NCBI GenBank assembly: GCA_013824615.1
Contig: PNOC01000004.1
Coordinates: 1-64,000, forward strand
DNA: 64,000 nucleotides
Source: Thermodesulfovibrio sp.
Lineage (GTDB): Bacteria > Nitrospirota > Thermodesulfovibrionia > Thermodesulfovibrionales > UBA6898
Direction of reading: 5' to 3'
Below are positions 16,568 through 25,172 of the stretch, piece by piece. The first letter of the stretch is position 1, and every line of letters begins with the position of its first letter. The translations under genes were made by a program, and so were the position numbers. The notes under the pieces were generated by a model. The model saw only the letters and a program-made list of their open reading frames with translations, had not been told where the DNA came from and made no database searches.

Positions 16568-17797
16568 TCACTCATACCGCAGCGGCTCCACGGGGTTCAG
16601 GCGAGCGGCCTGCCAGGCAGGATAGATGGTCGCCAGAAAACTGATGATCACTGCCGAGGTACAGACCACCACAAAATCCGTCAACTCCATCCGGACCGGC
16701 AGGTGGCTCAGATAGTAAACATCCGGCGGCAGTTTGATAATCTGGTATTTATCCAGAAGCCGCCCAAGGACATAGCCGCCGGTGAGTCCAAGTGCTGTGC
16801 CGATCAGGCCGATAAACAATCCCTGGAGCATGAAGACCGCCATAATCCCGCCATTTCTGGCACCCATCGCCTTCAGGATCGCAATCTCCCTGCTCTTTTC
16901 GATCACGTTCATGATCAAGTTGCTGATAATATTGAAGGAGGCGACCAGAACGATCAGGACCAGGATGATGAACATGGCGAACTTCTCCAGTTTCAGTGCA
17001 GAGAAAAGGTTCTTGTTCATCTGCATCCAGTCCTTTACATAGACCTGCGGCCCCAGTTTTCCCTGGAGGTCTTTTCTTACAACAGGCGCCTTGTAGATGT
17101 CCTTCAGCTTGAGTTCAATGCCGGTTATCGCATTCTTCATCCCGAAGAAATCCTGTGTCGTCTTCATATCTGTCAGCACAAGGTTCGAGTCGTACTCAAA
17201 CATCCCGATCTCGAAGATCGCAATCACTCTGAACTTTTTCACCTTCGGCAGCATGCCCATCGGACCGATCTCACCAAGCGGTGAGACGATATTGACCGTA
17301 TCACCGATCAGCAGTCCAAGATTGCCGGCAAGCTCCCGGCCAAGGACCAGTCCGGGCATTTCGCTGTCCTGGGTAAGTTTTCTGATGTCGCCGTCTTTGA
17401 TGTGCGAGAGAATCTCTGTGGTCTTGGCTTCGTCTGCGGGATCAATGCCCCGGATAAATACACCGTGCACCCTGCTGCCTGAAGAAACCATCACCTGCCC
17501 CAGCACAAAGGGCGCAAACGAAACCACTTCCTTCTCGTTCTTCAGCTTCTCTGCATATTCCTGGTAGGCAGGGATCATCCCCCTGTTGCCGACAACCACA
17601 ATGTGGGCATTTGCGCCAAGGATCTTCTTCTGGAGGTCCTGCTGGAAACCTGACATGACCGACAGGACAACGAGGAGGGCCATAACGCCGACCGCAACGC
17701 CGCCGATCGATATCGCGGTATTGACAGAAACGCCCTTATGTTTCTTTTTTGACCGGAGATAACGAAAGGCGATGAAGACCTGGTACGGCAGTCTCAT
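16568..17797 (-). CDS. lolC: Lipoprotein-releasing system permease LolC/LolE
   Basis: A 409-residue FtsX/MacB-type permease. It has the amphipathic start MRLPYQVFIAFRYLRSKKK, TM1 near residue 28, a large periplasmic domain (about 50-270) and three C-terminal TM helices. VIEKSREIAILKAMGA is the coupling helix typical of LolC/E. It works with LolD to release lipoproteins for LolA. Only one LolC/E gene is present, so a homodimer (LolF-type) is likely. The start overlaps the lysS stop by 4 nt (ATGA). Confidence 0.93.
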   Translation of the reverse strand: MRLPYQVFIAFRYLRSKKKHKGVSVNTAISIGGVAVGVMALLVVLSVMSGFQQDLQKKILGANAHIVVVGNRGMIPAYQEYAEKLKNEKEVVSFAPFVLGQVMVSSGSRVHGVFIRGIDPADEAKTTEILSHIKDGDIRKLTQDSEMPGLVLGRELAGNLGLLIGDTVNIVSPLGEIGPMGMLPKVKKFRVIAIFEIGMFEYDSNLVLTDMKTTQDFFGMKNAITGIELKLKDIYKAPVVRKDLQGKLGPQVYVKDWMQMNKNLFSALKLEKFAMFIILVLIVLVASFNIISNLIMNVIEKSREIAILKAMGARNGGIMAVFMLQGLFIGLIGTALGLTGGYVLGRLLDKYQIIKLPPDVYYLSHLPVRMELTDFVVVCTSAVIISFLATIYPAWQAARLNPVEPLRYE

Positions 17798-19338
17798 TTT
17801 TTTCCGGTATCAGGTTCAGCTTCAGACCCGGCCTCGGCCCCAGCTTCAGCCCCAGCTTCAGCACTGTATTCAGGCTTCAGCTGCGGGAAGAGGATCACAT
17901 CCCTGATCGACTGGGCATTTGTCAGCAGCATAACCAGCCGGTCGATGCCGATGCCCTCGCCTGCCGCAGGCGGCATGCCGTATTCAAGCGCCCGGATAAA
18001 GTCTTCATCCATCCAGTGGGCCTCATCGTCTCCGGCCTGCTTAGCCTTCACCTGTTCAAGAAACCGACCCTTCTGATCAAAAGGATCATTCAGCTCAGAA
18101 AAGGCATTAGCGATCTCACGGCCGCAGATAAAGAGTTCGAAACGTTCCACTAACGCCGGATTGTCCTGTTTTCTCTTTGCAAGCGGAGAGAGTTCTACCG
18201 GGTGGTCGGTGATAAAGGTCGGCTGGATAAGGCCGGGCTCGACCATTTCTTTGAAGATCTCATCGAGTATCTTGCCCATGGACGAACCTTCAGGGATGTC
18301 GTATTTCCGGGCCCGGGCCCAGGCCTTTGCCTTTTCAGGGTCATTGAAGATCTCGGGAGGCACTCCGCTCTTTTCGAGCGCCTCCAGCATCGGAAGCCTC
18401 GGCCACGGAGGTGTCAGGTCGATCTCGACATCACCGTAAGTGATCTTCGTGGTGCCGATCGCCTTCATCGCCACCTCTGCAAAGAGCTCTTCAGTAAAAG
18501 ACATCAGGAACTGGTAGTCCCGGTACGCAATATAGAACTCGAGCATCGAGAATTCCGGGTTATGCCGGGTCGAGATGCCCTCGTTCCTGAAGTTTTTGTT
18601 CAGCTCATAGACCCGCTCGTAGCCGCCGACAAGAAGTCTCTTGAGATATAGCTCAGGAGCGATCCTGAGATAGAGATCGATACCGAGGGCATTGTGGTGC
18701 GTCTTGAAAGGCCGGGCAGTTGCACCACCAGGGATCTGGTGCATCATCGGCGTTTCAACCTCGATAAAACCCTTGGCCTCCAGGAAGTCCCTGACCGCCC
18801 TGATCACCCTGGAACGCTTCGCAAAATTTTCCCGCACCTCAGGGTTGACAATCAGGTCCACATACCGCTGGCGGTAGCGGGTTTCAACATCTTTAAGCCC
18901 ATGCCACTTTTCAGGCAGCGGCCTGACCGCCTTGGTCATCAGTTCAAAATGGCTCACCTCGACCGTCAGTTCATCGGTCTTTGTGCGGAAGAGCCTGCCC
19001 TTTACCCCGACGATATCTCCGATATCGAGTTTTTTCAGGAGCTTATGACGGTCGCCCAGCACATCCCGCTTAAGATATATCTGGATCCGGCCGGTGCTGT
19101 CCTGTATATGGGCAAAGGCCGCCTTCCCGAAGTCCCGGTAGGCGACCAGCCTGCCTGCAATGGTACATTCTATGGTCGCGGCATCCAGCTCATCCTTGGT
19201 CCTGCTGCCGAATTTTTGGGACACTTCGGCCGCATGGTCATCCGCCTGAAAAGGCCTCCCGTATGGCTCAATTCCCAGTTCCCTGAGTTCTTCAATCTTC
19301 TTGATGCGCTGTTTAACCAGCTCGTTCAGTTCTTCCAC
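17794..19338 (-). CDS. lysS: Lysyl-tRNA synthetase, class II
   Basis: A 514-residue class II enzyme charging tRNA-Lys. The N-terminal OB anticodon domain (about 55-145) is followed by the catalytic core with motif 2 FRNEGISTRHNPEF and motif 3 GIGIDRLVML. A low-complexity tail of AEAG repeats follows the normal C-terminus, caused by a short tandem DNA repeat near 17815-17860. I prefer GTG 19338, since the GAGGTGA ribosome site fits it; GTG 19344 overlaps that site. It heads the lysS-lolC-lolD unit. Confidence 0.96.
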   Translation of the reverse strand: MEELNELVKQRIKKIEELRELGIEPYGRPFQADDHAAEVSQKFGSRTKDELDAATIECTIAGRLVAYRDFGKAAFAHIQDSTGRIQIYLKRDVLGDRHKLLKKLDIGDIVGVKGRLFRTKTDELTVEVSHFELMTKAVRPLPEKWHGLKDVETRYRQRYVDLIVNPEVRENFAKRSRVIRAVRDFLEAKGFIEVETPMMHQIPGGATARPFKTHHNALGIDLYLRIAPELYLKRLLVGGYERVYELNKNFRNEGISTRHNPEFSMLEFYIAYRDYQFLMSFTEELFAEVAMKAIGTTKITYGDVEIDLTPPWPRLPMLEALEKSGVPPEIFNDPEKAKAWARARKYDIPEGSSMGKILDEIFKEMVEPGLIQPTFITDHPVELSPLAKRKQDNPALVERFELFICGREIANAFSELNDPFDQKGRFLEQVKAKQAGDDEAHWMDEDFIRALEYGMPPAAGEGIGIDRLVMLLTNAQSIRDVILFPQLKPEYSAEAGAEAGAEAGSEAEPDTGKK

Positions 19339-19365
19339 AATCACCTCAAAAAAAATATATGGATA

Positions 19366-19393
19366 TAATTACTGATTTCCTATATCAAGTCAA
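19366..19393 (-). promoter_or_regulatory. Probable lysS promoter
   Basis: Minus strand: TTGACT (19393-19388) followed by an AT-rich TAATTATAT region at 16-19 nt spacing. Good -35, imprecise -10. Confidence 0.4.
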
Positions 19394-19474
19394 GGACGTC
19401 TGCTGTCTGAAATCCGCCATTCCATTAATTCCAAACAAGTTGCGGATACAGAAAAGGAGGAGCTCTATCCGGAA

Positions 19475-20218
19475 TTAATCAGCAGGAAAACCTGGAATAC
19501 CCTGAACCGGCTGCTCTTTATACTTCTCGGTCAGATAGGCGAGCAGGAACTCTATCCTCTGGGTAAGCTGGTCAGGATCAGGATCAGAGCCCTTGTTGAC
19601 ATAATTGGCAGGTTCCATGTTTTCCATCTGCTGCTTGAGGTCCTGCCCGCATTTCTCTGCAGAAAAAAAGACAATAGGGACACCCGGGGTATTATGCCGG
19701 GACTCACCACTGCGGGATTCGAGGGCCCGTATCATGCGTGCGGCGGTCAACCCGTCCATCACCGGCATATTCAGATCGATGATCGCAATGTCGATCAGCT
19801 TCTTTTCTGCCAGCAGTTTTGAAAATGCCGTCAGAAGTTCAAGCCCGTTTTCAAAGGCCATGACATGAGAAGAGTAGTTTTTCTCCTTCAGGAGTGCCTC
19901 GATGATCTTTCGCGTGAAGCGGGAGTCGTCAGCAACAAGTGCATATCCGTCTTTTGACATCAGGTGCGAAACTGCAACCGGTTCAGGGGTTTTAGTCGTG
20001 TTCAGCTGCTCGAGCACTTCAGGGGGAGGTGCTGCGGCAGCGACTGATACCGGCGCATCCGGCGGCTGACTCAACACCGGGGGAGGTGCTTCATCAAGTT
20101 TACTGATATCGAGGGTAAACCCGCAAAAAATACAATTATGTTCACGCCGTCCGTGTCTGACGATAATGCTGCACGGCACCGGTTCTCCACAACACATACA
20201 ATATTTTAATTCGTCCAC
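19475..20218 (-). CDS. Zinc-ribbon plus CheY-like receiver protein
   Basis: A 247-residue protein. The N-terminus carries a zinc ribbon with two Cys pairs (CMCCGEPV and CIFCGFTL, residues about 6-40). A Pro/Ala-rich linker follows, then a receiver domain from about residue 115 (ALVADDSRF acidic pair, IIDLNMPVMDG phospho-acceptor Asp, FFSAEK). The usual receiver Lys region reads YVNKGSDPDPD. There is no DNA-binding output domain, so it may act through protein contacts. I chose GTG 20218 because AAGGAGGGG lies just upstream; an in-frame start at 20251 lacks this. Its kinase partner is unknown. Confidence 0.85.
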   Translation of the reverse strand: MDELKYCMCCGEPVPCSIIVRHGRREHNCIFCGFTLDISKLDEAPPPVLSQPPDAPVSVAAAAPPPEVLEQLNTTKTPEPVAVSHLMSKDGYALVADDSRFTRKIIEALLKEKNYSSHVMAFENGLELLTAFSKLLAEKKLIDIAIIDLNMPVMDGLTAARMIRALESRSGESRHNTPGVPIVFFSAEKCGQDLKQQMENMEPANYVNKGSDPDPDQLTQRIEFLLAYLTEKYKEQPVQGIPGFPAD

Positions 20219-20326
20219 GTGTGCCCCTCCTTCCCCGGTCTGGCTTTTCAAACAAAAATAATTTCAATTATATCGATAGCCTATATATTTTACAACATAA
20301 AACAGGAAAATTCCCCTGGCAATTAA

Positions 20327-20456
20327 GAGACGGGTTCGTAAAAAACTCCGGAGGCAAGGCGCGCAAGAAATGAGGAATGAGGCGTACTTACTTGTACGTC
20401 GCAGTGACGAGTTTCGCAGCGCAACGCAGTATACGGACTTTTTACGAAGCCGTCTC
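20327..20456. repeat. Long palindromic repeat, copy 1 (left of tRNA-Ser)
   Basis: A 130-bp element bounded by GAGACGGGTTCGTAAAAA and TTTTTACGAAGCCGTCTC, inverted copies of each other. Inside, GAGGCGTAC and GTACGTCGC also pair, so the whole unit can fold into a long imperfect hairpin. A second copy in the same orientation lies at 20621-20743. Similar non-coding hairpin repeats are common in Geobacter-like genomes (recollection, not tested). The rest of 20219-20326 is AT-rich and shows no gene. Confidence 0.85.
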
Positions 20457-20459
20457 AAG

Positions 20460-20489
20460 TTGTTATCGGGTGAGCGCTTCATATATAAT
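20460..20489 (+). promoter_or_regulatory. Probable tRNA-Ser promoter
   Basis: TTGTTA (20460-20465), 18 nt, then a perfect TATAAT (20484-20489), 10 nt before the tRNA. The -35 starts 3 nt after the left repeat ends. Confidence 0.55.
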
Positions 20490-20499
20490 TACAGACCGC

Positions 20500-20589
20500 G
20501 GAGAGGTGCCAGAGCGGTTGAATGGGACGGTCTCGAAAATCGTTGTGGGGGCAACTCCACCCAGGGTTCGAATCCCTGCCTCTCCGCCA
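20500..20589 (+). tRNA. tRNA-Ser(CGA)
   Basis: Acceptor stem GGAGAGG/CCTCTCC with discriminator G and encoded CCA (20587-20589). The anticodon stem ACGGT/ATCGT encloses loop CTCGAAA, giving anticodon CGA for UCG codons. A long variable arm typical of tRNA-Ser follows, then the T loop GGTTCGAATCC. It is framed on both sides by copies of a palindromic repeat. Confidence 0.97.
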
Positions 20590-20620
20590 GAACTTATCAA
20601 TTGTTAGCTCGCAAAAAGAA

Positions 20621-20743
20621 ACGGGTTTGTAAAAAGTTCCGGAGGCAAGGCGGGCAAGAAATGAGGAATGAGGCGTACTTACTGGTACGTCGCAGTGACG
20701 AGTTTTGAAGCGCAACGCAGCATACGGACTTTTTACGAAGCCG
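20621..20743. repeat. Long palindromic repeat, copy 2 (right of tRNA-Ser)
   Basis: About 123 bp, nearly identical to copy 1 and in the same orientation, bounded by ACGGGTTTGTAAAAAGTTCC and GGACTTTTTACGAAGCCGG. It ends 8 nt before the stop of the next minus-strand gene and could serve as its 3' hairpin. Confidence 0.85.
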
Positions 20744-20751
20744 GCATTCCT

Positions 20752-21159
20752 TCAATGCGGCTTCTGCTCCTTCACCTGGACTATGTTGAGCGGCATCGAG
20801 TGTACCATCTCCCCATCCAGAAAATGCTCCACCCAGTAGATCCCCGGTGCCTGAAACTCAAGATTCAGATGCACCGAAATCTCCCGGTGGCGCACACTCG
20901 GATTATTGAGACTCAACCGCGATACCGTCTCCCTCAGTACGTTTTTCTTATCCGGAGAGGACAGGCGCATCATCACCTCAAACTCACCCTTCCCTTCTGT
21001 CCACTCGGTGATAACCGCCATTCTCGGATGAAAGGCAGGAAACTGGGCGGCATAAATGTTCTCAAAAATTCCCATGAGACTGACCTTGCCTCCAAGCTCC
21101 TGGCGTATATCGTCACAGACGATCGTAAAATGCACCGAGGGTTTAAGTCTGTCAGACAT
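20752..21159 (-). CDS. DUF6941-like protein of unknown function
   Basis: A 135-residue soluble protein starting MSDRLKPSVHFTIVCDDIRQ. The phrase CDDIRQELGGKVSLMGIFENI matches what I recall of the DUF6941 family, predicted all-beta proteins of unknown role. The start at 21159 is set by AAGGAG seven nucleotides upstream; in-frame codons to 21195 lack a site. There is no signal peptide or TM helix. It is divergent from znuABC, which could mean shared control, but nothing in the protein points to zinc. Confidence 0.75.
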   Translation of the reverse strand: MSDRLKPSVHFTIVCDDIRQELGGKVSLMGIFENIYAAQFPAFHPRMAVITEWTEGKGEFEVMMRLSSPDKKNVLRETVSRLSLNNPSVRHREISVHLNLEFQAPGIYWVEHFLDGEMVHSMPLNIVQVKEQKPH

Positions 21160-21281
21160 TATGATTCTCCTTAGAACGTTCGCGTCACCGGCCACTCTGT
21201 CCGGCTCTCTGTTCTATTATACGTTATGAGGCAGGCGGCTTGACAGTCATAAAATAATTATGGATAAGTAAGAGATACACT

Positions 21282-22289
21282 ATGAAGATATTGCAGACGT
21301 TATTAGCAGTTTTCTGCCTGACTGCATTCCTGGGGGCCACCTCCTGTCAGAAGAAATCTGAAGACAGGCCGGAAGCCGGAAGCCGGAGACTTTCGGTCGT
21401 CACCAGTCTTTTTCCGGTCTATGACTTCGCGCGTCAGGTCGCCCGCGACAAGGCCGATATTGTCCTGTTGCTGCCTCCCGGAACCGAACCTCACAGCTTT
21501 GACCCGAGGCCTGCTGATATCATCACGCTCAACCATGCAGACCTTTTCTTTTACACCAATATGTATATGGAACCATGGGTCAGGAAGATCATTGCCGGCG
21601 TCGGCAGCAAGGACCTGCTTGCCATAGATACCAGCATCGGAATTCAGCTTTTCGGCAGGACCGGAGACCCCGGCCATGATGAAGAAGGGCATAGGGCAGC
21701 AGCCCCTGAACAGCGGACACCCCAGAAAAGCGCTCTCAGCCAAAAGCATGAGCATGATGGCACTGACCCTCATGCGTGGCTGGACCTTGCCAATGCAATG
21801 CGGATGGTCGAAAACATCAGGGACGGCCTGATCCGTAAAGACCCTCAAAACCGGGCCTTCTATACTGAAAATGCGGCAGCCTATGCAAGGCAGTTGGCAG
21901 TCCTGGACGAGCAGTACCGGACCTCACTTGCCAAGTGCAGAAAAAAAGCCTTTGTGAACGGAGGACATTTCACCTTCGGCTATCTGGCGAGAAGATACGG
22001 TCTTGCCTATGTCTCGGCCTACGGCCTTTCTCCAAATTCTGAGCCGACTCCCGGAGCCGTTGCCAGGGTCACGCGGACCCTCAGGACAGAGGGACTCCAG
22101 CACCTTTTCTTTGAAGAGTTGCTCACCCCCCGCATTGCGGAAACCATCAGCAGAGAGACCGGGGCAGAACTTCTGATGCTCCACGGAGGGCATAATATTT
22201 CCAGAGATGAATTCAAACAGGGAGTGACCTTCCTGTCCCTGATGGAAGCGAATCTCGTAAACCTCCTGATCGGACTCCAGTGCGGGTAG
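21282..22289 (+). CDS. znuA: Zinc ABC transporter substrate-binding lipoprotein
   Basis: A 335-residue cluster A-I solute-binding protein with lipobox LGATSC (Cys22). Metal ligands of the ZnuA/TroA family are visible: His in GTEPHSFDPRP, His in TDPHAWLDLANAM, His in NGGHFTFGYLARRYGL and a late acidic site near LLMLHGGHN. A His/Asp-rich stretch (HDEEGHRAA to SQKHEHDGTDPH) is the typical zinc-gathering loop and favours Zn over Mn. It captures the ion in the periplasm for ZnuB/ZnuC. It is the first gene of znuABC; no zur is present and I could not identify a Zur box. Confidence 0.92.
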   Translation: MKILQTLLAVFCLTAFLGATSCQKKSEDRPEAGSRRLSVVTSLFPVYDFARQVARDKADIVLLLPPGTEPHSFDPRPADIITLNHADLFFYTNMYMEPWVRKIIAGVGSKDLLAIDTSIGIQLFGRTGDPGHDEEGHRAAAPEQRTPQKSALSQKHEHDGTDPHAWLDLANAMRMVENIRDGLIRKDPQNRAFYTENAAAYARQLAVLDEQYRTSLAKCRKKAFVNGGHFTFGYLARRYGLAYVSAYGLSPNSEPTPGAVARVTRTLRTEGLQHLFFEELLTPRIAETISRETGAELLMLHGGHNISRDEFKQGVTFLSLMEANLVNLLIGLQCG

Positions 22290-23032
22290 AGGTTGTACAT
22301 GCCTCCCAGGTCACGCATTCCTTTAATGCTGTCGAGGTCCTCTCGGACATCAGCTTCAGCATCCGAAAGGGGGATTATGTCGGCCTGGTCGGCCCAAACG
22401 GTTCAGGAAAATCAACGCTGGTCAGGCTGATTCTCGGTCTCCTGACTCCCACTGCAGGCTCGATGTCGATTTTCGGAACTTCACATAAGGAACTGCGCGA
22501 CTGGAACCGCATCGGCTATCTCCCGCAGAAGATAAACTTCTTTAATCCCCACTTTCCCTCAACCGTCAGCGAGATCGTGAGTCTTGGACTCGTAGCAGAG
22601 TCCGACCGCAGAAGTACGAACGCAGAGGACAAAGAATCAGTCGAACGGGCACTTGAGCTGCTGGGCATCGCTGACCTGAAAAAAGAGCTCATTGGCGCTC
22701 TCTCAGGAGGACAGCAGCAGCGGGTCTTTATTGCGCGGGCCCTTGTCGGCAATCCGGAGCTGCTGATTCTTGATGAGCCTACCACGGCACTGGACCCGGA
22801 AACGCGTGAAAATTTCTTCAGCCTGCTGCATCACCTGAATCACCATCACCAGGTCTCGATCGTCCTGGTAACACACGACATCGGCAGCATCGGGGAGTTC
22901 GCTTCGAAACTGCTCTATCTCGACAAAAAGATTATTTTTTACGGAGACTTTGACGAGTTCTGCAAGTCAGATCATATGACGAGGATATTCGGTCCTTCAT
23001 CTCAGCATATCATCTGCCATAAACATGATTAA
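22280..23032 (+). CDS. znuC: Zinc ABC transporter ATPase
   Basis: A 250-residue ABC ATPase. Walker A is GPNGSGKST, the signature is ALSGGQQQRVFIARAL, Walker B is LLILDEPTTALD and the switch His lies in LVTHDIGS. The start is GTG 22280, overlapping the znuA stop by 10 nt; no closer start with a ribosome site is visible, so translation is probably coupled. It energises import through ZnuB. Length and domain order are normal. Confidence 0.93.
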   Translation: MRVEVVHASQVTHSFNAVEVLSDISFSIRKGDYVGLVGPNGSGKSTLVRLILGLLTPTAGSMSIFGTSHKELRDWNRIGYLPQKINFFNPHFPSTVSEIVSLGLVAESDRRSTNAEDKESVERALELLGIADLKKELIGALSGGQQQRVFIARALVGNPELLILDEPTTALDPETRENFFSLLHHLNHHHQVSIVLVTHDIGSIGEFASKLLYLDKKIIFYGDFDEFCKSDHMTRIFGPSSQHIICHKHD

Positions 23033-23053
23033 AAAACCCATACCAGAAAAAAC

Positions 23054-23890
23054 ATGGACACCGGTATTATAGAGTTTCTCAGCTTTGGCTTCATCCAGCG
23101 GGCACTGATCGCAGGGTCCTTCATTGCGCTGATCTGCGCCCTCCTGGGGGTCGTCCTCGTGCTGCGGCGCCTCTCTCTCATAGGCGATGGCCTGTCGCAT
23201 GTCACCTTCAGCGGGGTTGCTCTGGGTCTGTTTTTGAATGTGTATCCTCTGTATGTATCTCTTCCTCTCGTGGTCTGCAGCGCACTGGGCATACTGAAGC
23301 TTGCAGATAAAGCCCGGATGTACGGTGATGCAGCAATCGGCATCGTCTCCTCGGTCGGCATTGCAGCCGGCGTCATGCTGGCAAGCCTGGGCGGCGGGTT
23401 CAATGTAGACCTTTTCAGTTACCTCTTCGGGAATATCCTCTCTATAAGCGGTTATGAAGTCATCTCTTCGATAGGACTTTCAATCCTGGTGATGGCAGTT
23501 ATCGTCTTTTATTTCAACGAGATCCTCTCGATCACCTTTGATGAGGAGTTCGCGCGGGCCTCCGGCATCAACACAGGAAGAATCAATGCCATTCTGGTCA
23601 TGCTGACTGGAGTGACGGTTGTACTCACCATGAAGGTCGTCGGCATAATGCTCACCTCAGCCCTGCTGATACTGCCGGCCTCCACCGCCTTTCAACTGGC
23701 CCGGGGCTTTAGAAACGCCATGGCCATCGCAGCCGGCACATCTGTCTTCTCGGTCGTTGCCGGCATTGTTATTTCATTCGTAATGAATCTGCCTACGGGC
23801 GCAACTATTGTCCTGCTGAATGCAGGCTTTTTTCTGGCGGCCTTTCTCTTCAAGCAGCGAATCAGAAAACCCTCCGCCCCTGCGCAGTAA
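23054..23890 (+). CDS. znuB: Zinc ABC transporter permease
   Basis: A 278-residue ABC-3 family permease with about eight TM helices, starting MDTGIIEFLSFGFIQRALIA. Family phrases include GVVLVLRRLSLIGDGLSHVTFSGVALG and the C-terminal MTGVTVVLTMKVVGIMLTSALLILPASTAFQLA region (given in part). It forms the membrane channel for Zn2+ with ZnuC. It begins 21 nt after znuC and its stop overlaps the start of the MFS gene by 1 nt (TAATG), so that exporter may be part of the same transcript. Confidence 0.93.
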   Translation: MDTGIIEFLSFGFIQRALIAGSFIALICALLGVVLVLRRLSLIGDGLSHVTFSGVALGLFLNVYPLYVSLPLVVCSALGILKLADKARMYGDAAIGIVSSVGIAAGVMLASLGGGFNVDLFSYLFGNILSISGYEVISSIGLSILVMAVIVFYFNEILSITFDEEFARASGINTGRINAILVMLTGVTVVLTMKVVGIMLTSALLILPASTAFQLARGFRNAMAIAAGTSVFSVVAGIVISFVMNLPTGATIVLLNAGFFLAAFLFKQRIRKPSAPAQ

Positions 23891-25110
23891 TGGCTATGCT
23901 GTCCGGACCTGAACGCTTCTCAGCCCTCGCTCACCGCGACTTCAGACTCTTTCTGATCGGACAGACCATATCTCTCTCCGGCACCTGGATGCAGTCGGTG
24001 GCGCAGGGGTGGCTGGTATACAGTCTTACCAGGTCTCCTTTTTATCTCGGCATCGTCGCTGCTGCGGGGGCACTGCCGATCATGATTCTCACCCTGGCCG
24101 GAGGCATCATCGCTGACCGTTTCCCCAAAAAAAAGCTGCTGCTGCTGACACAGGCACTGTCCATTCTTCCGGCCCTTGCTCTCGGCATCCTCACAAGCCT
24201 CGGGGTCACCACGGTCTGGCATATCGCTGCCATAGCGTTCTTTCTCGGAGCAATCAATGCCATTGATATACCGGTGCGTCAATCTTTTCTGATCGAGATG
24301 GTCGGCCGGGGCGATATTGTTAATGCCATAGCGCTGAATTCCGCTGTGTTCAATGGTTCGCGAATCATCGGACCGGTGATAGCCGGAGTATCGATCGCCT
24401 ATCTCGGTATGCCCGCCTGTTTTTTTATCAATGCACTGAGCTTTATCGCCGTAATCGCAGCTCTGGCCATGATGCAGACTCAGGGGCAAAGGCCCGTTAC
24501 GTCAGAGGGAGTTATTCGGGATTTCATGAAGGGCATCAGGTTCATCCGGAGCAGGACCGAGATTCTCCATGTCATAGCCCTGATCGCCGTATTCAGCCTG
24601 GTCGGCATACCCTACATCAACCTCATCCCGGTATTTGCCGGAGAAGTCTACAATACAGGTCCCAGAGGCCTGGGGTTCCTTGTCGGCGCTTCCGGCCTCG
24701 GCGCACTCACCGCAGCTCTCGGTATTGCCGTTGCAGGAAACATACATAACAAGTCCCGCTTTATGTCTTCGGCAGCCCTCTGCTTTTCAATATCACTTAT
24801 CCTCTTTTCTCTCACCGGACTGTTCTGGCTTGCACTGATCGTCATCGCGGTCGGCAGTTGGGGCATGGTCAGCTATCTTGCCGCGGCGAACAGCTATATC
24901 CAGGTTGCTGTGCCGGACGAACTGCGCGGACGGGTCATGAGTGTCTATTCGTTTGTTTTTCTGGGGGTTGTACCGGTCGGCAATACGCTCATGGGGATAA
25001 CCGCCGACCTTATCGGCACAAGACAGGCGGTCTTATCCGGGGGAGTCATCTGCCTTCTCTTTTCAGCCTTCTTTTCCCTGAAATATCTTCGATCGCCGCG
25101 CAGCATCTAG
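23890..25110 (+). CDS. MFS transporter, DHA3/EntS-like
   Basis: A 406-residue protein with about 12 TM helices, opening FRLFLIGQTISLSGTWMQSV followed by AQGWLVYSLT. This start is typical of the MFS_3/EntS-like drug or siderophore exporters. The GGIIADRFPKKKLLLLTQ loop carries the MFS motif A between TM2 and TM3. The substrate is not predictable. Its start overlaps znuB by 1 nt, and tsaB follows after 62 nt. Confidence 0.87.
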   Translation: MAMLSGPERFSALAHRDFRLFLIGQTISLSGTWMQSVAQGWLVYSLTRSPFYLGIVAAAGALPIMILTLAGGIIADRFPKKKLLLLTQALSILPALALGILTSLGVTTVWHIAAIAFFLGAINAIDIPVRQSFLIEMVGRGDIVNAIALNSAVFNGSRIIGPVIAGVSIAYLGMPACFFINALSFIAVIAALAMMQTQGQRPVTSEGVIRDFMKGIRFIRSRTEILHVIALIAVFSLVGIPYINLIPVFAGEVYNTGPRGLGFLVGASGLGALTAALGIAVAGNIHNKSRFMSSAALCFSISLILFSLTGLFWLALIVIAVGSWGMVSYLAAANSYIQVAVPDELRGRVMSVYSFVFLGVVPVGNTLMGITADLIGTRQAVLSGGVICLLFSAFFSLKYLRSPRSI

Positions 25111-25172
25111 CTACGGACAGGCAGTTTGATATTGTTCGCGCAGCCCTGTCCTATGGTAAACTTAAATATTCC

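Noticed and set aside
20370-20708. Several short frames spanning the tRNA region
   Set aside because: They run through the palindromic repeats and the tRNA-Ser gene; the translated repeats recur and carry no protein signal.
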